A DNA stretch of 64,000 nt from Hydnum rufescens UP504 (lineage: Eukaryota > Basidiomycota > Agaricomycetes > Cantharellales > Hydnaceae), in NCBI GenBank assembly GCA_014904985.1, contig MU129018.1, positions 119,363-183,362 of the forward strand. The letters are read 5' to 3'. How positions within the stretch are numbered: the stretch's first letter is position 1; each line of letters begins with the position of its first letter. The position numbers were made by a program, and so were the translations under genes. Positions 57,079-64,000 of the stretch are shown piece after piece. A model generated the notes under the pieces. The model searched no databases and was not told where the DNA came from. It saw only the letters and a program-made list of their open reading frames with translations.

Positions 57079-57712
57079 ATGATGCAGACCACTCAGGCTG
57101 AGAGCATTACCCCACCAAAACCGCCTAGAGTCTATAAGTGTGAGCAGCCTGGATACTACGGAATTTTATCCGAGGTCAGACTTTGTCTTGGGAGGCGTAC
57201 TCCAGCCAATGCAGCACATTGGTACCAACTGGTATGTCCTCCACCTCCGGAATCACTCATGTCCATCTAAATCATCTCAATAGTGTTCCGAAGGCAATCC
57301 AAAGAGGAATATAACTTGCCTCTCTGCCTCTCTGGAACGAGAGAAGTTTCCCCCGACTCATATTGCGCTCATTGCTGCATACGAGCTAAAGGCCGTCAAG
57401 AATATTACCGAAAATGAATCTATCGAATGCAGTGTCGTGACGTGCAAATATCAAAATGGAAAGAGGTGCCCGGGGGCCAAGAACTGTGCCTTTCGACGTT
57501 GCAAAACCCATTGTGAAGAACTTCAAAATTCGAATCCAGGCCTCAGGTGTGGGATCCATAGGAATGATGGTGTTGAAGATTCAGCTGGTATTTTGTCTAT
57601 CTTTCTCTGTGCTGTGCGAACCAAAAAGCTGCCGCAAAATGGGGAACAAGACGAAAAAAACGCATTAGGACCTCAAGTGATGCATCCTCAAGAACGCCGG
57701 GATCCACACTGA
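57079..57712 (+). CDS. Cys/His-rich protein, intact two-exon gene (Y)
   Basis: Exon 1 57079-57231 (51 codons, ATG ATG start), a 52-base GTATGT...TAG intron (57232-57283), then exon 2 57284-57712 to TGA. Phase 0 is kept, giving 193 residues without lesions. Exon 1 contains TPPKPPRVYKCEQPGY and HWYQL. Exon 2 has THIALIAAYELKAVKN and a compact Cys/His cluster: CSVVTCKYQNGKRCPGAKNC, FRRCKTHC, then RCGIHRND. This spacing looks like a zinc-binding module. I do not recognise the family. The C-terminal tail is hydrophilic (QNGEQDEKNALGPQ). Its first exon is duplicated and truncated at 61.15-61.23 kb. A second intron after DSA (GTATTTTG at 57588) is possible but not required. Confidence 0.6.
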
Positions 57713-57904
57713 GGATTTCAATGAGCCTGGCCATAATAGGGAGTGAATCGGGAAGTTCGACTCAATGGCGTTGAGTCTTCAATCAATATATTAATTAGCT
57801 AAATTGATCCCGAGAATTCCGGTTCTTTTTCCTTCCGATTCTGATCTCGAGTTGTTGTGAATATCTCGCGACGCACTGGGGGTGCACATGGATTCCTCGC
57901 TGAA

Positions 57905-58096
57905 AATGGTTTTATTGGGCTGCCGCTGGCTCATTCCGTAATCCATCACGAGCACAAGGTTCTGGTGCGTTGGGTGTGTCCATGGGGGTCGTCGGGGTTG
58001 GGTGGAAATGTATAGTCATTCCAATCCCAAAGGCGTTGGAACAACACGTTCTCGACCGTTGGACGATGCCTCGATACATGAACAGGAGTGGCCCAT
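57905..58096 (-). pseudogene. Orphan exon 1 of an Hsp70-like gene (H1 type)
   Basis: ATG at 58096 gives MGHSCSCIEASSNGRERVVP then TPLGLE and a stop, with the rest (SQRQPNKTIF-like) in a shifted frame. It matches H1 and H3 exon 1 including the upstream core promoter, with GAAAGTATAACTGG near 58145. No further exon follows on the minus strand. Confidence 0.6.
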
Positions 58097-58199
58097 ATGT
58101 AGAAGGGGGCCATAGCAATGGGGGAGACGCCCTTGAGCCAGTTATACTTTCATGCGTATTCCTTTTTCTGGCGACCATTTTCCTTCCCATTTCATTTTA

Positions 58200-58546
58200 G
58201 GGGCTACTAAGTGGGTATGGGTATTATGGTGATTGAGAGGGGCGGCCCGATAAGTACTTTCTCAACTCCACGTCCAAGACAGATCAGGCTCAGGTCGTTG
58301 CGTTGAACCTCCACCGGTCACTGATATCTACAGCGTCAACGGTCCCAGCTGGCCAACTACAGGTGGACAATTTCACAACTCTGCGATATAAACACAGATG
58401 GTATGGTGGATCAAAAAACACTCCTGGAGTCTACAAAGGCAGGCCTCCAATATTAATATCAAAGCAATTTTTGAATATCTGCAGTGAAATTATGTTATTC
58501 AGCTACTAAAGGAAGATCCTGCATAGATATATTAGTAGCGTGTCTA
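58200..58546. other. Unassigned region
   Basis: A plus-strand frame about 58245-58509 includes RPDKYFLNSTSKTDQAQVVA and QVDNFTTLRYKHRWYGG and looks protein-like, but has no start or recognisable domain. It could belong to a decayed transposon together with the hAT piece that follows. Confidence 0.25.
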
Positions 58547-58741
58547 TCAGTGGGTGGATTCCTCCCTCCCTGGGATGGCCCGGAAATCATGGGCGGCTCG
58601 CGCGAGGGTAGGAAAAGAACATTGATTTGGCTTCCAGAATACGAATGCATCACTATCCATGTGGACCCGAGGTCCCAAAAGATAGTGTGCGGCTTCTCGG
58701 CTTGTGGCCTTGAGTTTTGGATTTAGGGGCAATATATCCAT
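58547..58741 (-). pseudogene. hAT transposase C-terminal relic
   Basis: The minus-strand frame contains AFVFWKPNQCSFPTLARAAH then DFRAIPG. The pattern of a tryptophan, an Asn, then FPxLAxxAxDxxxIPG is the hallmark of the hAT-family C-terminal dimerisation region. The usual following SVxxERxFS stretch is not readable (stops follow). No DDE domain or terminal inverted repeats were found nearby. Confidence 0.5.
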
Positions 58742-59089
58742 GGCATCAGGAGAGCTGAGAACCTGGTGTGCTGGAGTGTGCTGGGCATACTCAATTTAAT
58801 CTTGCGTGGCTATATCCGTACAGTACTATGCACCCGAACGCCACCCACGGGTCCCACCGCTCAGGTTGGAGTTGCTTGGGGGCCAACCCCGACCCGCCGC
58901 CTGCGACCCAACTGGGCTGGTCATCTGCTCTGGCCTGACTTGTCAAAAGCCCTAATCCAGATGTGAATGGGACATTGAAAGCTGTGCCGAGTGGAGCCCA
59001 ACTGGAATAGTCGGAGAGAATGACTGATTTATATCACCTGTAGGCGCGGAAGGTACAAGCGGTCTGGGCCGATCAGTACAGTGGGCCGG
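58742..59089. other. Unassigned region
   Basis: GC-rich stretch (58.84-58.93 kb) without a convincing frame. It may be part of the hAT remnant or the 3' exons of the small ORF at 59.31 kb. Confidence 0.3.
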
Positions 59090-59311
59090 TCAACTTTCGT
59101 ACCAGACGTTCAGGGTGGCAGTGGCTAGGTCTCCATAGTACTGATGGGTGCAAACAACCCAATAATTCAAATCCAATAAAATCACATCCACTCCAGTGGG
59201 CATATCACTTTTGAGTCCAAAGACACGACGACGGAAGAGAGTGGCGGCAAATGGAGTGATCGGTCGGCTCGAACCGGGCTTTGCATCCAGTGGCTGAACT
59301 CCACGGGACAT
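59090..59311 (-). CDS. Small ORF, unknown function
   Basis: Seventy-three codons from a good ATG (59311-59309): SRPITPFAATLFRRRVFGLK, then MPTGVDVILLDLNYWVVCTH and QYYGDLATATLNVWYES. Codon use looks ordinary and no repeats overlap it. A possible donor (TG|GTACGAAAG) near the end and a CTACAG acceptor at about 59040 suggest the gene may continue, but the next exon is unclear. No family is recognised. Confidence 0.3.
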   Translation of the reverse strand: MSRGVQPLDAKPGSSRPITPFAATLFRRRVFGLKSDMPTGVDVILLDLNYWVVCTHQYYGDLATATLNVWYES

Positions 59312-59667
59312 GGCTACTAGTACTGCTAGAGACTGCTACTGTACTTTCCCACACCCACCCCACTACTAGCCGAGTCGTGAGAGTTGTGAGCGATCCTACC
59401 CACCCGCACAGTCAGATCCGGCGAAACTCATGCACTGAGACTAGTGAAGCAAGTTGTTTCGCAACTCTCTCACACACCCATGCAAATAGTGACAGCGATT
59501 TATTGTGACGCGGTAACAGAGCAATCCAGACCCGCTAGCCCAACGTTACTGTTTATGGCGGAGTTTGAATTGTGATGGCGCGCCACTGTTGTCACGTTGC
59601 AGGACGCACGGGTTTGTTTTACTGTATATGCCGCATCGGGCTGCCTACGTTAATTCTTCGCATCCAG

Positions 59668-61227
59668 TGCTCAAATCACCCTACCCATCATTTTTTATAG
59701 CAACAATTCGGTCCAGTAATTGGATCGATCATACGTCCAGCTGATGGAGAACAGCATGGTGTCGCGGTGGAGTTCGATTCGACGTTGTTCTCCCATCTCT
59801 TCTGTAATTCAACCGCAGAATGTGTTCAGGCGCGTTGCGCTGTCCACTGAGCTGGAAGACAGGACAATGAGGCCAGCGTAAATCACAACGTTGCAGGTGA
59901 GATCGTTCTGTGAGTACAGGTGAGTTGCAATAGGCTCTTTGTCCGCCGCTTTGAATTCTGAATTCTGTTTTTAATTCTCTAGAGTGGAATATATCGTCAG
60001 GAGAGGTGCGAGTGTCGTGAAGGACGCAAGAATTGAGCTCCGAGTGCGCAAACTTTGCACCTCGCAATATGGTATGTATTTCTGCATTAAATGTGGAGCA
60101 TCCTCTCGAGTGATTGTGGCTCACCGCTGTTAATTATTCAGATCGTACCCTCGACATCGTGCTGTGCACCTCGAATGCGAGGAAAGCAATCGGTACTTCG
60201 ACCAAGAGCAAGGCGAGGAATTGTGCCGTTGTCATATTGACCTCGGGACGTATCCAAGCTTCCTGGAACAAGTGGAGCCTCACCGTTTGGGAACTTCTAC
60301 GTTGGTGGGTGGAATCATTTGGAGCGTTGTTGTGCGATCGACGCGTATCTTTGGCGTAGATTTCGTCCTTGGGTTTGAGATGGAACACGCGGGTGAGATT
60401 GTCATCTCTTTCCTCTCCTACAACGCTAGCGGAACTGATGCTGTTCTTAATTGGGCATAGAGATTCGATGTGTGCTCCTTTACAAACGGGGTGGGGTGTG
60501 GACGTCGCCTGTCATCCTTGTCGTCATCTTTTCCCCCCTCTTTAATATGCCTCTTTGCCGTTGACATCATTCTTGGATGGTTAGGCTAATGGATCTCTTG
60601 CTCACCACGTCTCAAAGAATGTATCCGTAAATGCGAGAATCTTGGAGATCGTGCCAGAGGAAAATGAATCCCAGAGCCAACCGACGAGGCAATCGATATC
60701 TCGACCGACGTAGTCCTGATTCCCGCTTTGCCGCCGAACGGCTTCGCAGAATTCGGCTTCTTGGGTGAATACAATAAGACTCACGCCGTGTTCATCATAA
60801 CCCACATATACGCAAATGTGCCCTGCCGAAAAGCAGTCTCCAAAGTGAAATCTAGCGGTCGGAGGTGGCGTTAACGGACAGAATTACAGTTGGCGTCTTC
60901 CTACCTAGGAATATAGTTCCGCCGGTGCGTCAGGTATTCTTTTTTTCAGAAATTCGCATCCCGCGGGCTCGGAACTGGAAAGGAATCGGTTCCGGTTCGG
61001 CATCACCCGTTGTTTGATCATTGGATCACTTGGTTTGTCCAGGCACTGGCTCCCATCGGGATATCCCCCCCAAAAGTCTAGCTGGCGAGATCGGCAATGT
61101 ATCTTTCAGATTAGATCACGTGTTCTTTCCATCACTTTTGTTCGACGGTATGATGCAGACCACTCAGGCTGGAAGCATTACCCCACCAAAACCGCCTAGA
61201 GTCTATAAGTGTGAGCAGCCTGGATAC
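59668..61227 (+). repeat. Near-identical second copy of 55575-57156, riddled with single-base indels
   Basis: It covers the H4 3' exons, module X and exon 1 of gene Y in the same order. Differences are almost all one-base gains or losses every few dozen bases (for example GACGTTGTTCTC for GACGTTGGTTCTC, GAATGCGAGG for GAATGGTGAGG, ATTGGGCATAG for ATTGGGGCATAG). Substitutions are rare. At 61227 the copy ends inside exon 1 of gene Y and joins an Hsp70-like intron. As coding sequence it is broken throughout. Confidence 0.85.
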
Positions 61228-63425
61228 ATTTTAGCCCCCCAAAAATGTTGTGGATTTGGTGGCAGATTATCTTTCTTGCATATGGATGGTGCGGGCAAAT
61301 CATTCAAAAACATACACACTTTCCTAACCCAATTTCCATCTTAGTACACGAAGAATCAGATTCATCTAGAAAATGCCTCGTGTTCATTAAGTGCGTCATG
61401 TGCGGTCCTGTTTTCGAGAGCTGAATTTTAACCATCACCAGGCCTGCCGAGGTATACCTAAGTACGTTACAATTATTGCTTCCTTCACTTCACCTCTTAT
61501 CTAACCCTCTATTACAGCTGCTCCCTCATCATGGGTCTGCACGCATCTTTGCTTCTTCGGGAGGCTGCCATTAAAGCGTCGCCATAATCCACCTATCGAT
61601 CATGTGCTTGTCTGATGCTTTCTGTACATAGAGGCCTAGTTGTTCAGGATTCTGAATTTGAAGACATCTATTGGCAAGAGCGGCTTCACATTATTCCGTA
61701 CGATAGCTTCTTTGCCACCTCAGATACGCTGTTCATGCGCTTCCTTGGGTTGATAGAGAGACGGAAGTTTCCGTAATTCATTCTGTCCTTTCACCAGCCT
61801 TCAGATTCGAGCGAGGGCGACGAGGGGGTCTCACGATATGTGACGCCGGGGGAGCTACCGATTGTACGTTCTCGAATATTTGGCTCTCAACACATCCTTA
61901 TGTAAAACCCTTTAGGACCTGGCTACATACAACGTCCTGCGAGGTTTGGGAGCCCCTAAGATGGTCGAGGCCGCTCCACGCTCTGGGTCCTATTGCGGAT
62001 CTCTATTTTTAGACTTGCGTTTTCGCGAGCTTATACAGATGCGTCTCGCTGCTCACCCAGTGCATTTGGACGAAGCGAGCCTAGCGCACTTCGTGCGCTC
62101 ATTTTCGCGATCGGAGAAGTTGGAGTATCAAGGCGCCGAGGAAGACACAAGAACTGTTTCGATTCAAATGCCTTCATGTTGAGGATTTGCGTAAGCTGCG
62201 ATTGCCTTCTGCTGGTACTCGCATTAAGCGAATGTCGTTTCTAGATGATCCGCCGTTGGGCTCGACCATGGTGAATTAGTCATCCCTGGGGATGTTCTCC
62301 GTCGCGAGGTGTTTGATCCTATTGTTGAACAAGCGAGTGCTCTTTCTTTCTCATTCGGAAACATCATATCAGATGTCATTTTCTGTTCCATTCAGGTCCT
62401 GGATTCTATTGTGACGCATGTGGAGGCTTCCAAAGTACGCCTAGACGCACTGCTTCTTGTTGGCGGGTTCTCTGCGAATGAGTACTTGTTTCAGCGCATA
62501 ACCGTTGGTCACATTCACTTCCATCTCCATTTCTCAGAGGGATAATCTATCTTTTCTTACAGGACAATTCAGCACCAGTCTTGTATCCGTTATTCGTCCA
62601 GCCGATAGAGACCTCGACGTCATGCCACGGTGGAGCTCGATTCAGTGTTAGCTCCCTCGTCTCCTCTGTGATTCACCCACAGAACGTGTTCAGGCACGTT
62701 GCGTTACCTGCTGAGCGGGAGGACAGAATGATGAGACCGGTCTACATCACGAGTGCTGGAGGCGGGACACTCTGCGAGCACAGGTAGACCACAATAGCTC
62801 GTTATGTTTGACGCTTGGAGTTTTGAGTCGTGTTTGATTTTCTAGGGTGGAATACATAGTCAGGAGAGGAGCCAGTATCGTGAAAGGGGTAGGAGCGAGC
62901 TCCGACTGCGTAAAGCTTTGCACCTCGCGATATGGTATGCGTCTCTGCGTTCATTATGGACATCCTATTCAACTGTCTGGACAACCTCTCAATGTTCAGA
63001 TCGTACGTTCGAACTGGTGCTTTACACCTCGAATGGCGAACAGACTAGCGGTACTTCGATGAAGAGGAAGGTGAGGAATTGTGCCGTTGTCGCGTTGACC
63101 TAGGGACGTACCCAAGTTTCCGGGAACAAGTGGAGGCTCGCCGTTTGGGATTTCTACGTTGGTCGGTGTGAATTTCGTTAAGGCGTTAGTACGATTGATG
63201 TGTACTTTCGCCATCCAGATTTCGTGCTTGGGTTTGAGATGGGTAGCGCAGGTAGGATCATCATCTCTTGGCTCTGCTGAAATGCTAGCGGAACTGATAT
63301 CATTCTATAATTGTGGTGTAGAGATTCGATGTGTGCTCCTTTACAAGGGGGTGAAATGCGGAAGTGTCACCTGTCATCCTCGTAGCTCTCGTGCCCCTCG
63401 TCTTATTATAGTTCCTTGGTGTTGA
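61228..63425 (+). pseudogene. Hsp70-like gene H5, lacking its 5' exons
   Basis: Starts at an intron end (ATTTTAG) followed by PPKNVVDLVADYLSCIW. Then come FLREAAIKA-type sequence near 61560, GLVVQDSEFEDIYWQERLHI, an ICDAGGAT-like phosphate-2 exon disturbed by one base (about 61857), MVEAAPRSGSYCGSLFLDLR, ELIQMRLAAHPVHLDEASLA, an extra A near 62152, then VRLDALLLVGGFSANEYLFQ, VSSVIHPQNVFRHVALPAER, VEYIVRRGASIVKG, a TFELVLYTSNGEQTS exon with EEGEELCRCRVDLGTYPSFR, and a last exon EIRCVLLYKGVKCGSVTCHP ending in TGA (63423-63425). It is closest to H1. No phosphate-1 exon lies upstream because of the junction at 61227. Confidence 0.7.
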
Positions 63426-63429
63426 CCGT

Positions 63430-64000
63430 AACTCTTGGATGGTAGATTGGAATCTATTATCCACCTTGTGCTGTGATGATGTATGTATGTATGTACGAAC
63501 ACGAGAATTCTTGGAGATCCTTTGCCACAGTGAAACGGTTCCAATCTTTGGGGATGAACGAATTCGGATTCCCGAGATAGATCATTGCCACTGGCCCCTC
63601 TGGCCATGTGGCAGGTTGCTGGATCAGCTAGCATTCGAGCGTAGGTCCTCGGTACTCGCCTCCGTCTTGGTCGCCCGCAGCTGCTACCACACTCTTGTGA
63701 AAAAATTTTCGATCAGCTATCCAAAATAGGCTTCAGTTCTCACCAGTCATCGTACGTTTTCCTGCCATCTTTCCACTTCGCACTGGTTGGGGCAGGAGCA
63801 TTGGGAATACTTCTCGCCGGTCGATTTCATCCCCCAACCCGAGGAACCATCATTCTATTCACAGAGCAGAAAAAGAAAGCAGTCTCCTGAAGGACAATCG
63901 TGTCAATACCCCCCCCCGAGGGGAAGCCTGATTACGCTCCCGGTATTAATAGTACGATCTCGTAGGGTCTCAGAAAGGCGGTGGGGTCGCGAATACGATT
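63430..64000 (+). other. H5 3' flank with module U
   Basis: Collinear with the region that follows H1 on the other strand (27.29-26.72 kb). It contains TREFLEILC, a WPLWPCGRLLDQLAFE frame and, near 63880, HSIHRAEKESSLLK. A (GTAT)n run of four units lies at 63483-63497 and a run of C at about 63911. The window ends here. Confidence 0.45.

Overview
This window looks like a repeat-rich segment of a basidiomycete (Agaricomycetes-type) nuclear genome. The reasons are short introns of about 45-60 bases with GTRNGY donors and YAG acceptors, no operon structure, two large lineage-expanded families, and solo LTRs with 5-base target-site duplications. One family is F-box proteins with a WD-like segment. 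The other is HSPA12-like Hsp70 proteins split into about a dozen small exons. The species cannot be named from the sequence.

Layout. From 1 to 26 kb, F-box genes (one on +, the rest on -) alternate with 3'-truncated Hsp70-like relics (+). Each F-box gene from 10 kb rightwards stands head to head with a relic. Inside this stretch a block of about 5 kb (11.93-17.29 kb) is repeated in tandem at 18.00-22.72 kb. The left copy carries an intact three-exon gene for a Cys-rich protein (14266-15021) and four solo LTRs that the right copy lacks. From 26.7 to 37.3 kb there are three Hsp70-like genes on the minus strand (H1, H2, and H3 with an internal deletion). From 39 to 52.6 kb come three more F-box/Hsp70-relic cassettes and a truncated small gene (46.08 kb) sitting in an insertion. 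From 53.5 to 63.4 kb there are Hsp70-like genes on the plus strand (H4, H5), an intact two-exon Cys/His-rich gene (57079-57712), a hAT transposase relic, and a 1.56-kb second copy of 55.58-57.16 kb that differs almost only by single-base indels. On the large scale, 26.7-63.9 kb is a loose inverted arrangement around a 39-47 kb centre, because H1/H5, H2-H3/H4 and the R1 repeat pair lie in opposite orientations on the two sides.

Function. The Hsp70-like proteins keep the three ATPase signatures of the Hsp70/actin fold. Their N-termini all fit the N-myristoylation pattern Met-Gly-x-x-x-Ser, which suggests membrane-anchored chaperone-like ATPases. The F-box proteins would be substrate receptors of SCF ubiquitin ligases. 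Repeated co-duplication of the two families as neighbouring cassettes hints at a linked role, but that is inference. Almost every copy has one or more single-base frameshifts, so I call them pseudogenes, with the caveat that uncorrected long-read errors could produce the same picture.
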